Counted from the first letter of the stretch, positions 1-8,029 are shown. The stretch: 11,115 nt of DNA from Bacteroidales bacterium (GCA_007122745.1 SKTA01000061.1:1-11115), one strand, 5' to 3'. Notes: generated from the sequence alone by a model not told the origin. Translations and numbers: made by a program.

Positions 1-2825
1 AACGAAGGGATATTTCCGGCGCCATTTCTTCCGTTAGTGGTGAAGCGATCAGAACCGTCCCTATCCAGTCCTTTGACCAGGCACTGCAGGGTAAAGCTTC
101 AGGTGTGAGCCTGACCATGCCAAATGCGGTTCTTGGAAATCCACCCGTTATCCGGATTCGCGGATACAACTCCATAACCGGAAGCTCCAGCCCCTTGTAC
201 ATAGTGGATGGAGTGCCTGTGTTTACCGGTGACATTGGACGTACGGCAGCACCTGTTAATCCGCTTGGTGACATCAGTCCGTCAGACATCGAGTCTATTG
301 AAATACTTAAAGATGCGTCTGCAACCGCGATCTATGGCTCACGGGCTGCCAACGGTGTGATTCTGATCACCACCCGAAGAGGAGCGGAAGGCGATTTGCG
401 GGTTAGCTACGATATGAATACCGGCTGGACATCACCGGCCAATTTGTTTGACTTGATGAATGCCGAGCAGTTTGTGGAAACAAAGAATGCTGCACGCGAA
501 AATGCAGGCTTTAGCCCCTCTTATGTGCTCATGTATGATTCAGATGGAAACCTGATAGACACAGATTGGTACGATTATGTGTATCAGACCGGCTTTCAGC
601 ATTCACACTCGGTGAGTATATCCGGGGGTACACGAGACACCAGGTACTTTTTTGGAGCGGGCTTTGCTGACCATGAAGGTATTCTCATTACCAACGAATA
701 CCAGCGTACCAATGCGCGCATGAACATTGATCACCGCATGACCGACTGGCTGTCTTTTGGCGCGAATGTCAGCTATGCAAATACTTACACCAACTCTCCA
801 TCAACAGGATCACTCGCAGGTGGCCAGTTTAACACCTCCGGTGCCGGCAGGCTGCCGCTGGTTACTGCACCGAATGTGCCTGCCTTCCTGGAAGACGGCT
901 CATATAACATCAACTGGCCAGGTAACAATGTCGGACGACTTGAAAATGCCCAGCCTGTTGGCTTTTTCCATCCTGCATGGCTTCAGGAGTACAATTATGC
1001 AATATCTGAAGGCGACAGGGTGATTGGTAATGTGAGTCTTAACCTGGAGCTTATTGATGGACTTGTGCTGCGCTCTGTTTTCGGACTTGATAACCATAGC
1101 CTGGAATCAAAACAATTCTGGCATCCGGACCATGGCGATGGCGTTACACGCGGTGGTGACGCATTTAACTACTTCGACCGCCGAACCCGCTGGAACTGGA
1201 CCAATACGTTAAATTATATGTTTACCGCGGCCGATGACCTGCACGTAAATCTCCTCGTGGGATCTGAAGAGCAGCATTCAAAATATAACGGATGGAGCGC
1301 ATGGCGCTCGGAGCTGGGTGATCCGTTCTTCCGGAACTTCCAGGGGAACTGGGTTACCGAACAAGTGCCCCCTGCACAAATGCTTTTCGAAAATTATTTC
1401 ATATCGTTTTTCGGACGAGCAAACATAAACTGGGACAGACGCTATTTCCTCGAGTTTAGTGGCAGAAGAGATGGTTATTCCGGACTGGCCGCCGGCAACA
1501 AGTATGGTAATTTTGGCGGTGCATCGCTGATGTGGAACGTGTCGCGTGAAGACTTTTTCCAAACCAGCTTAATGGGAGATGTTTTTTCCGACTTTCGCTT
1601 GAAAGCCAGCTATGGTAAAGTGGGTAATATCACCGGTGTATCAAGCTATGCCTCTCTGTTCCTTTACGGAACGGGAACCTATTTTAACCAGAGTACACTT
1701 TTCTTCAACCAGGCCGGAAACGCCGCACTGGAATGGGAGACCAGCCATAAATACGATGTAGGTTTTGCATTTGCCATCCTTGATGACAGGCTGCAATTTG
1801 ACCTGGGTTATTACCATAATGATGTTGACGGCCTCATTCTTGACGTGCCCCAGTCACCATCAAAGGGTATTCCCGGCAATAGCCTTCCGCAAAACATCGG
1901 TTCATTGATCAATTATGGCTTTGAATTTGAAATGACCAGCTATAACATTACAACGAGGGACTTCTCCTGGGTTACAGACTTTAACTTTACCTACATGGAA
2001 AATGAAATAACCTCACTGGTTGAAGGTACAGCCTACATAGTTGGTTTTGCCGGAACCACAACCCTTAACGAGCCTACAAACAGAACGATGGTAGGCTATC
2101 CAATCGGGATGCTTTGGGGTATCGAAACATTGGGTGTTTGCCCGGAAACCGGCAGAAGGATGTTTAACCGTATCAACGAAGATGGTTCCACCTCAGTGGT
2201 TTATTACGGCCACGGATCTAACTGGCCAGAAGGACAGGCCGGATGGAGAGAAGAAGATGGTACCCTCTCAAGGGCACTCACCGAAGAAGAGGATGGTGTG
2301 GCACTCGGCAGCCCGATCCCTCGCTTTATTGGTGGTCTGGATAATAGCTTTCGTTATAAGAACTGGGACTTTAACATTGGACTCACGTTTGCACTTGATT
2401 TCTATATATATAACGGTACCATCACCGGTTTGAGGGATATGCGTTTCTGGCAAAATGAGGCCTATGTGGCTGAAAACTATTGGAAGCAGCCCGGCGATAT
2501 CACAGATATCCCAAAACCTGTATGGGGTGACAATATCTCAAGTGGAAACACTTTTGTGCAATCGCAGAATGTAGAAAGAGGAGACTATCTGAAAGTCAGG
2601 AATTTGAGTATTGGCTATTCTTTAAGCAATGACTTTCTGAGAGGGGTTGGCATTACAAATGCCCGCATTTACGCTCAGCTCTTTAACGTACTAACCATAA
2701 CAGGTTATTCGGGTGCTGACCCTGAGATTTCGTCAATGGGTGATACAACCCTTGCCCCCGGTGTTGATCGTAACTCAGTACCGCAGGCACGAACAATATC
2801 CCTGGGCGCAAACATTTCTTTCTAA
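1..2825 (+). CDS. SusC/RagA-type TonB-dependent outer-membrane transporter, 5' partial
   Basis: The frame is open from base 3 to the TAA at 2823-2825, giving 940 residues, and it continues off the left edge. The GTG at 105 is internal, because sequence before it already reads as plug (DISGAISSVSGEAIRTVPIQ, then LQGKASGV). Signal peptide, carboxypeptidase-like domain and TonB box should lie in roughly the missing 110 residues. The plug covers about residues 14-125 of the visible part, with VIRIRGYNS, LYIVDGVPV, DIESIEILKDASATAIYGSRA and NGVILITTRRG. The rest is beta-barrel, rich in alternating aromatic strands, and ends in ...LGANISF with the terminal Phe typical of proteins inserted by the BAM machinery. 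The family imports glycans or peptides across the outer membrane using TonB energy, with a SusD lid. The susD-type gene follows after 18 bases, so the two are almost certainly co-transcribed. No enzyme lies beside them, so the substrate is unknown. Family assignment is very secure. Confidence 0.96.
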   Translation, partial: RRDISGAISSVSGEAIRTVPIQSFDQALQGKASGVSLTMPNAVLGNPPVIRIRGYNSITGSSSPLYIVDGVPVFTGDIGRTAAPVNPLGDISPSDIESIEILKDASATAIYGSRAANGVILITTRRGAEGDLRVSYDMNTGWTSPANLFDLMNAEQFVETKNAARENAGFSPSYVLMYDSDGNLIDTDWYDYVYQTGFQHSHSVSISGGTRDTRYFFGAGFADHEGILITNEYQRTNARMNIDHRMTDWLSFGANVSYANTYTNSPSTGSLAGGQFNTSGAGRLPLVTAPNVPAFLEDGSYNINWPGNNVGRLENAQPVGFFHPAWLQEYNYAISEGDRVIGNVSLNLELIDGLVLRSVFGLDNHSLESKQFWHPDHGDGVTRGGDAFNYFDRRTRWNWTNTLNYMFTAADDLHVNLLVGSEEQHSKYNGWSAWRSELGDPFFRNFQGNWVTEQVPPAQMLFENYFISFFGRANINWDRRYFLEFSGRRDGYSGLAAGNKYGNFGGASLMWNVSREDFFQTSLMGDVFSDFRLKASYGKVGNITGVSSYASLFLYGTGTYFNQSTLFFNQAGNAALEWETSHKYDVGFAFAILDDRLQFDLGYYHNDVDGLILDVPQSPSKGIPGNSLPQNIGSLINYGFEFEMTSYNITTRDFSWVTDFNFTYMENEITSLVEGTAYIVGFAGTTTLNEPTNRTMVGYPIGMLWGIETLGVCPETGRRMFNRINEDGSTSVVYYGHGSNWPEGQAGWREEDGTLSRALTEEEDGVALGSPIPRFIGGLDNSFRYKNWDFNIGLTFALDFYIYNGTITGLRDMRFWQNEAYVAENYWKQPGDITDIPKPVWGDNISSGNTFVQSQNVERGDYLKVRNLSIGYSLSNDFLRGVGITNARIYAQLFNVLTITGYSGADPEISSMGDTTLAPGVDRNSVPQARTISLGANISF
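351..383 (+). repeat. Near-identical 33-bp block shared by the two SusC genes (copy 1)
   Basis: This stretch encodes the NGVILITTRRG end of the plug and matches 8810-8842 at 31 of 33 bases, with both differences at third codon positions. Flanking plug DNA is clearly less alike. It is a conserved coding block of paralogous genes, not a mobile repeat. Confidence 0.7.
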
Positions 2826-2843
2826 CACAAAAACAGACACATT

Positions 2844-4316
2844 ATGAAAAAAAGAGTTTTAAACATATTTTTAGTGCTGCTTATTGCAGCCGGTTTCAAC
2901 GCATGTAGCGATGACTTGCTGGAGCCAGTGCCCGAAACAAATATTTCTGACTTGTCTGCATTTGATACTACAGAAAGGATTGAAGCGCAGGTAAGAGGAG
3001 TTTACTCAGCCTTTAAAAGCGGCCAGTACCTTGGAGGACGTTACCAGGTATATAACTCCATAAGGGGCGATAATTTTATCAACCACCGTTCTAACAGTGC
3101 CACGGGCCTTATGGTGTGGAATAACAATGTAGCGGCTGCTTCACAGGAAGTCTTAAACGTGTGGGCTGTGATCTATACAGCAGTAAACAGGGTAAACATG
3201 TTCCTGGAAGGCATGGAACTCAATGAAGAGATGATCCTTGGTGACAACCTGCTAACTCCTGAACAGTATGATCAGTATGTTGGCGAAGCCCTCGCACTGA
3301 GGGCGATTGCCTACCATCATCTCATACAGTTTTATGCCCATGCATACAGCAGGGATCCGGGTAACTGGGGAGCAATATTGCGTATTACGGCACAACGTTC
3401 TTCCGACGACAACCACCAGGCCAGGGCAACCCTTGCAGAAACCTATGAACAAATTCTGGAAGATCTCGATATGGCTGAGTCGCTGATGAAAGACGTTGAC
3501 GGACCTAACAGCAACGCAACGGTAACTCAGCTTAACAAGAGCTCTGTGATTGCTTTTAAAACCAGGGTTTATCTACATATGAACGACTGGGGGAATGTAA
3601 TTGCCGAAGCAAACAAAATTGTTTCTGCATCTGCCCCCTTTCAGGCTCCTTCAGGAATACAATATGCCCTGAACCCTGCTTTTGAAGATGGCTTTAGAAA
3701 TTATACCAGTCCTGAGGCAATATTTTCCATACCCATGACACCTACAGAGCAGCCCGGTACACAAAACGGACTGGCTCATTATTTTTCTCCGAATCCTATT
3801 GGAAACAATGAGTATTCATTGAATCAGGATAGTAAGTTGTGGAGCAGTGATGCTTTTCCGAATACTGATGCCCGTCGCCAGCTGACTGATACCGTTCCGG
3901 TGTTTGGTGAAGATCAGATATTTATCATGAAATATGTTGAAAATCCGCACCTTGACTGGGCTCCTGTAATGCGTTATGCCGAAGTGATCTTGAACCTTGC
4001 TGAAGCCGAAGCAATGAATGCCGGCAATGTGAATGCACGCGCCCTTGAATTGTTAAATGCCGTATTTCTAAGGTCTAACTCCGGCGCAGATCCACTCAAC
4101 ATAAACAACCTGGATAACTTCATTGATCGTTTGCTTTTGGAACGCAGCATGGAGTTTTTGGGTGAAGGGATTGACAACATGGACATCCAGAGAACAGGGG
4201 ATACATATCGTGCAAAAGGAGAAGCATCGTCAGTTGATCCGAACAATCCCAACTACATCTGGCCAATACCACAGTCAGAACAGGCTACAAATAATCTCGT
4301 ACAGCCAAACCACTAG
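2844..4316 (+). CDS. SusD/RagB-type surface nutrient-binding lipoprotein
   Basis: 490 residues, the usual length for SusD-like proteins, complete with its own ATG and TAG. Residues 1-20 are a lipoprotein signal (KKR, then a hydrophobic run) and Cys21 is the likely lipidated residue. The following SDD fits the acidic export signal that sends Bacteroidota lipoproteins to the cell surface. Family signatures appear in order: LRAIAYHHLIQFYAHAY (about 152-168, TPR-like helices), WAPVMRYAEVILNLAEAEAM (372-391), LLLERSMEFLGEGIDNMDIQ (430-449), and the C-terminal YIWPIPQSEQ (471-480) followed by a short Asn/Gln-rich tail. The protein is expected to sit as a hinged lid over the SusC barrel encoded just upstream and to capture ligand. 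The leader (cacaaaaacagacacatt) is A-rich without a Shine-Dalgarno, as is normal in this phylum. The locus ends here: a strong terminator follows within about 60 bases and no degradative enzyme is appended. Ligand unknown. Confidence 0.96.
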   Translation: MKKRVLNIFLVLLIAAGFNACSDDLLEPVPETNISDLSAFDTTERIEAQVRGVYSAFKSGQYLGGRYQVYNSIRGDNFINHRSNSATGLMVWNNNVAAASQEVLNVWAVIYTAVNRVNMFLEGMELNEEMILGDNLLTPEQYDQYVGEALALRAIAYHHLIQFYAHAYSRDPGNWGAILRITAQRSSDDNHQARATLAETYEQILEDLDMAESLMKDVDGPNSNATVTQLNKSSVIAFKTRVYLHMNDWGNVIAEANKIVSASAPFQAPSGIQYALNPAFEDGFRNYTSPEAIFSIPMTPTEQPGTQNGLAHYFSPNPIGNNEYSLNQDSKLWSSDAFPNTDARRQLTDTVPVFGEDQIFIMKYVENPHLDWAPVMRYAEVILNLAEAEAMNAGNVNARALELLNAVFLRSNSGADPLNINNLDNFIDRLLLERSMEFLGEGIDNMDIQRTGDTYRAKGEASSVDPNNPNYIWPIPQSEQATNNLVQPNH

Positions 4317-4372
4317 TGACTTGGCTACCGATTGAAGCGGGTCGCACGTAATTTGTGATACCGTAAACGTTG

Positions 4373-4410
4373 AAAAAAGGGGGCGCATCGTGGATGCTGC
4401 CCCCTTTTTT
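4373..4410. terminator. Bidirectional intrinsic terminator between convergent genes
   Basis: Six A, GGGGGC, GCATC, a GTG loop, GATGC, one bulged T, GCCCCC and six T form a 17-bp hairpin with a 3-nt loop. The T run serves as the release tract for the + strand, and the A run serves the same role for the - strand. It lies 57 bases after the susD-type stop and 20 bases after the stop of the convergent gene at 4431, so it can end both transcripts. Confidence 0.93.
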
Positions 4411-4430
4411 GCAGTTGATTTTAAAGAATA

Positions 4431-5183
4431 CTAATCATCCAGAAGACTTCGTATGTATTCAGCCAGCTGAATCATCTCTTCGGTTTCGCTAAATTCGATG
4501 TTGTTTCGCCTAACATATCTAACCAGGTCCCTGCCGTGGTCGGGAAATTCGCGGCGCAAGGCGCGCCGGCTGTTTATGCTGAAAGGTTCACTACCGGGAA
4601 CCATGTAAAAAGCTTCCTCCCTTCTCAGGGTAATATGCAGCTCATCACCACCCGGATTTCTCATCATGGCAGCCTGGTGAACGCTTTCAAATTCGCTGGA
4701 TTCATGAACTGACCGGACAGCCTCGGTTGACGCAACCTGACTCGGGGTTCCGTAGGCACCCACGGCAACCGTTTGAGCAGATATGTCCATCATGTGTCTG
4801 CGTAGCACCAATTCTTCTTCAGGTTGGGAAATCACTTCAAAATAACCAACCTTGGGATAGAAGTAAAACAGAAACTCCCCTATTCGAATGGAGTCGCTTT
4901 CCTCGGGCTTAACCCACGACTTGCTGCCATTATCCACAACAAAGAATACATCCAGCAAAACGTTGTAATTCATAAGCGTGCTTAATTCTGCTCCCTTTCC
5001 GTAAACGGTACCCTCCAGGGGTTCCTGAAAGAGATTTTGTATCTCTTCTGATGCCAGCTCGTTGAGCTGAATTTGCCGCTCCTTGGTTTGGTGCCGCTCC
5101 TGACGAACCTGGCCGGCTAAGCTGGAAATGAATAATCCGGAGAGTACGATTGATGACATTAAAATAATAACTGTGTGCTTCAT
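4431..5183 (-). CDS. Small exported protein of unknown function, downstream partner of the MG2-plug gene
   Basis: I chose the ATG at 5183 (250 aa). An upstream TTG at 5240 would add 19 residues in front of an evident signal peptide (MKHTVIILMS, then a hydrophobic stretch to SSLAGQ at about 20-25). The mature part starts with a charged Gln/Glu-rich segment (25-55). A probable beta-rich core follows (about 56-130: EGTVYGKG, MNYNVLLDVFFVVDNG, IRIGEFLFYFYPKVGYFEV, LVLRR). Next come a Ser/Thr/Val-rich middle (about 131-170) and a helical charged C-terminus (about 205-250: REFPDHGRDLVRYVRRNNIE, ETEEMIQLAEYI). There are no cysteines, lipobox, membrane segments or catalytic motif. From memory, the layout resembles a loose group of exported Bacteroidota hypotheticals with a GTVY...YN...IG..F core and an FP...DL..Y...N tail; this is an impression, not a search result. 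It lies 81 bases downstream of the 803-aa gene on the same strand, so the two may be co-transcribed. Gene reality is well supported; function is unknown. Confidence 0.85.
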   Translation of the reverse strand: MKHTVIILMSSIVLSGLFISSLAGQVRQERHQTKERQIQLNELASEEIQNLFQEPLEGTVYGKGAELSTLMNYNVLLDVFFVVDNGSKSWVKPEESDSIRIGEFLFYFYPKVGYFEVISQPEEELVLRRHMMDISAQTVAVGAYGTPSQVASTEAVRSVHESSEFESVHQAAMMRNPGGDELHITLRREEAFYMVPGSEPFSINSRRALRREFPDHGRDLVRYVRRNNIEFSETEEMIQLAEYIRSLLDD

Positions 5184-5245
5184 TGCTTGATGGGATTTTG
5201 TGATAGTTAAATAATGAACCCTTGAGATTTTTTTTGTCAATGATA

Positions 5246-5253
5246 CAAAAATA
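5246..5253 (-). promoter_or_regulatory. Possible -7 element for the 250-aa gene
   Basis: On the - strand this reads TATTTTTG, an exact match to the Bacteroidota -7 consensus TAnnTTTG. It lies in the 81-base gap between the two - strand genes and would start a transcript about 55 bases before the ATG at 5183. No TTG is present at the expected distance upstream, and the gap is very AT-rich, so a chance match is quite possible. Confidence 0.3.
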
Positions 5254-5264
5254 ATTCTAAAATT

Positions 5265-7676
5265 TTAATTTGATTCGAGTATTACATCAGTATGTGTAAT
5301 GCGACCGTCTGTGCTTATACCCTGTAATATTAACCTGCTGTTACGCAACTGCTCATTGGCAGGCAGTGACAACCTTATTTGACCGTCATCACCGGTTTGT
5401 GCATCGGGCTCCCACAAAATGGTTCGGCAAATGTTCTTTCCGGAATAATATTCTGTATGGATACTGCTTTCAAAGGTTTCTGATGGAACATGAAAGCCTT
5501 TTATGCTTAGCTCATAAGAGCTTGACCCCTTGCTGTCGCCCCTTTTTGTGTAAATCAGCAGCGCACCGTTTGCGCCACGGCTTCCAAGAATCGCTGCACT
5601 GGACCCTGAAATAACCACAAGCCGGTCAACTTCATGTATGTTTATGTTCATGAAGGCTGAACGGTTTACCTGCAATTCATCGATCAGATAAACCGGCTCG
5701 TTGCTATGGCGGAAGCTGGAAAACCCCCGCAATACGATCTCCCCATTTATGATTCTCAATCCGCGAACCCTTGTGCGAAGTATGTCAAACATGCTGTTGT
5801 ATTGATCGTGGATGTCATCAAAATAGATCACCTGGTCTGCATTGTCATACATGGAGTGGGTGCTCTGTGAGGGTTCGAAGAGCTTTTCCCTTCTCATGAA
5901 GGTTCGTGGCCTCCTTACCCTTTCCCAGTCATCACCTCTTGAGGTTGTCAGGAATCCCCGCGCGTGTGTGTTTTTTTCGTACTGGATGCCTGATAAATCC
6001 TTGCCATCAAGCTCCAGGCGCATGGGCCTTCTTTGAGGCCGTTGTTCCAAACGCAGATTCGCAGTAAATAAACCCTCATGATCAAGATCTGTGAAAGAAA
6101 AGAACCCCTCTTCATCAGTTGCTGTTCCATAGGTGTGTGCACCATCCTGGTATATGGCCAGCTCAAGCCGTATTTCGCCGGTTTTATATCCTGAACTTAC
6201 CGGCAGAATCTGGCCCCTGACACTAATGCCTTTCGGAAAGTAATGCTGTATTTCGGGATGCACATCAACTGCCGGTTGCTTCCAGTCAAAGCGCCTCCAG
6301 GCGTGCGTCATCATTACGAGATCTGCTGCCAGGGCTGCCTGGTCAGATCCCGGCTGAAGATAAAACCAGGGGTCTGCAACAGCATAATCAATCTCACCAA
6401 ACAATAACAGACTGGTAGCAATATTTGACCTGTAGTCAGTAGTTTCTGAGCCGGTATCCACAACTGAAACAGAAAAATGGCTTTGATCGGGGACCGTTTC
6501 AGGGGAAATGCTAATTTCCACAAACTCCTGACCATTCTGTATTACCCTTTGTGCGTGCACCTCCGATGTTAAAACCTCTCCCTTGTTAATAAAGACCATG
6601 CGTTCGGCGAGGGGATATCCTTCGGCATGAAACAGAACTATTTGACCGACCCCTTCCTCCCACAGATTACAGTGTATGCGGATAAGATGTTCATTGACCG
6701 ACGGGTCAATGGTTTCCTCGTGCACGGCAACACCCCTGCTGTGTGCAAACAATGTCATCGTTTGGTCGCCATGATGGCTTAAGGGATTGGGTCTGCCATT
6801 GACAATCACTGTTACAAAATCTTCTGACTGGTCAACTGATAAAGTATATCCGTATGATTTAACGGCAGGCAACTTAATGTTCATGTCATCACCATTTTCA
6901 TAGGTAATCGCTGCATGATATCTTTTACCCTCCTCGGGAATGAAACTGAAAGACCCCATACCGTTATGAAAGGTTTGGAAGGATAAAATTTCCCGGCCAT
7001 TTTCATCATAAAGGATGCCATCGGCCTTAACACCTCTTCCGTGCTTGTCTGCTGCCTTGAAAGCAACATTATTCTCAACGTTTGAAAGCAAATGGCCACT
7101 TTCAGGAAAAAATGCAAACTGCATGTTGTCTTTTTCACGTTGTAAACGATTGTTAAACAGTCTGTTTCTCCAGACATCCCTGCGTTTAATGAAGTTTTCT
7201 TCAATGGGATTATGGATCAATATGTCTTTGCTAAACAGCAAGGACTCATCAAAAAGACGCATCCAATCGGTGTAAGCTCTCAACCGGTAGCTGCCTGCCG
7301 GAAGAGAGTCAGGAAGCAATATGTCGCCGTGTGCGATCCCATTTTCAAGGCGCAGCATGATTATTGATGCCACATCGCCCTTAACATTAAATAGTTCAAC
7401 ATAAAGGTTGGTGCTGCGCAAATCGGGTTCGTGACTTATGGCATTAACGTTGTATGCTTTGATCCACAGGCTTTCTCCGGCTATGTACTCTTCCTTGTCA
7501 GTATGGAGGAATACTTTTTGCCGGGGGTGTTCCATTTCCATTTGCCCCAACCCGGTGAAGACATTTGGCGTGTTCGTTTCCATGTTTCTTTGCGCACTTA
7601 AACTGCCAGGGAATAGCAGGATTATAAAAAAAGCTGCAGGGAGGAAGAATGCTATGTTTGTTTTGTGTTTCATCAT
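5265..7676 (-). CDS. Exported MG2 / TonB-plug-like multidomain protein without a beta-barrel
   Basis: 803 residues, complete. The start is ATG at 7676 or the adjacent ATG at 7673. Residues 1-29 form a Sec signal peptide (FFIILLFPGSLSAQ) without a lipobox. The macroglobulin-like MG2 region is at about 50-156 (HPRQKVFLHTDKEEYIAGES, LPAGSYRLRAYTDWM). Beta-rich repeats follow to about 365, with EGVGQIVLFHAEGYPLAERM at 341-360. MMTHAWRRFDWKQ (455-467) is a motif I associate with this Bacteroidota family. A probable carboxypeptidase-regulatory-like domain spans about 480-557 (VRGQILP, TDEEGFFSFTDL). A plug-like domain spans about 622-713 (RVRGLRI, IVLRGFSSF, EPVYLIDELQV, VDRLVVISGSSAAILGSRGA, LLIYTKRG). 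The tail (about 746-803: RTILWEPDAQTGDDGQIRLS, LQGISTDGRI) resembles the A2M domain start. The A2M thioester motif CxEQ is absent and only Cys336 and Cys750 are seen. No barrel follows the plug. It is probably periplasmic or cell-surface; role unknown. The 250-aa exported gene lies 81 bases downstream. Confidence 0.9.
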   Translation of the reverse strand: MMKHKTNIAFFLPAAFFIILLFPGSLSAQRNMETNTPNVFTGLGQMEMEHPRQKVFLHTDKEEYIAGESLWIKAYNVNAISHEPDLRSTNLYVELFNVKGDVASIIMLRLENGIAHGDILLPDSLPAGSYRLRAYTDWMRLFDESLLFSKDILIHNPIEENFIKRRDVWRNRLFNNRLQREKDNMQFAFFPESGHLLSNVENNVAFKAADKHGRGVKADGILYDENGREILSFQTFHNGMGSFSFIPEEGKRYHAAITYENGDDMNIKLPAVKSYGYTLSVDQSEDFVTVIVNGRPNPLSHHGDQTMTLFAHSRGVAVHEETIDPSVNEHLIRIHCNLWEEGVGQIVLFHAEGYPLAERMVFINKGEVLTSEVHAQRVIQNGQEFVEISISPETVPDQSHFSVSVVDTGSETTDYRSNIATSLLLFGEIDYAVADPWFYLQPGSDQAALAADLVMMTHAWRRFDWKQPAVDVHPEIQHYFPKGISVRGQILPVSSGYKTGEIRLELAIYQDGAHTYGTATDEEGFFSFTDLDHEGLFTANLRLEQRPQRRPMRLELDGKDLSGIQYEKNTHARGFLTTSRGDDWERVRRPRTFMRREKLFEPSQSTHSMYDNADQVIYFDDIHDQYNSMFDILRTRVRGLRIINGEIVLRGFSSFRHSNEPVYLIDELQVNRSAFMNINIHEVDRLVVISGSSAAILGSRGANGALLIYTKRGDSKGSSSYELSIKGFHVPSETFESSIHTEYYSGKNICRTILWEPDAQTGDDGQIRLSLPANEQLRNSRLILQGISTDGRITHTDVILESN

Positions 7677-7720
7677 GATGCCTAAGCCTTTAAATAGAAT
7701 CCTTGCTGCGGGATAATTTG

Positions 7721-7735
7721 ATAATCCGGGATTAT
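7721..7735. repeat. 7-bp perfect inverted repeat, possible operator
   Basis: ATAATCC, a single G, then GGATTAT: a perfect 7-bp inverted repeat with a one-base centre. Two related half-sites lie beside it: GGATAAT at 7711-7717 (one mismatch) and AGAATCC at 7696-7702 (one mismatch to ATAATCC). The cluster sits 20-60 bases before the start of the 803-aa - strand gene, where a regulator could bind near the promoter or leader. It is short and in AT-rich DNA, so it is only a candidate. Confidence 0.35.
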
Positions 7736-8029
7736 TGTTTGCAGATTGCTGTTTTGTGCATCTCGTTGTATATAATAACGTTAGAATGGTTTAAAAGTTT
7801 TATTCTTTTATGATTACAGCCACAATATTCGTGCCTAAAAATAATGATTTTTTTTTGGCAAAAAAATGTTTTAACTTATTATAATTCACTGTTTTGAGGG
7901 ATTCAACAATGGGGCTGGGGCATTCTTGTATTTTATTAAATCCTTTTATTGTCTGGCTTTAAGCGTTTTTAGACTGCATAATAAATGATTACAAGTTTAA
8001 TGATGATTTAACTTTTTTTTATTTTTTTC

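Noticed and set aside
105..2825. GTG at 105 as the true start of the first SusC
   Set aside because: In-frame plug sequence continues upstream to base 3, and a start at 105 would remove part of the plug and all export signals.
5184..5240. TTG at 5240 as the start of the 250-aa gene
   Set aside because: It would place 19 polar residues before a clear signal peptide; the ATG at 5183 puts the signal at the N-terminus.
5265..7676. The 803-aa protein as a bacterial alpha-2-macroglobulin protease inhibitor
   Set aside because: It is about half the usual length, lacks the CxEQ thioester and an evident bait region, and carries a plug-like domain.
7848..7866. T9-GGC-A7 as an intrinsic terminator
   Set aside because: The stem would be A-T only with a very small loop and no GC core, so it would be weak. 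It is better seen as AT-rich intergenic DNA.
7810..7884. 24-codon + strand reading frame in the divergent intergenic region
   Set aside because: It lies upstream of the recognised promoter, spans A and T tracts, and has no leader or recognisable product.
7898..7920. G-runs (GGG, GGGG, GGGG) as a G-quadruplex
   Set aside because: Only three runs are present; four are needed for an intramolecular quadruplex.
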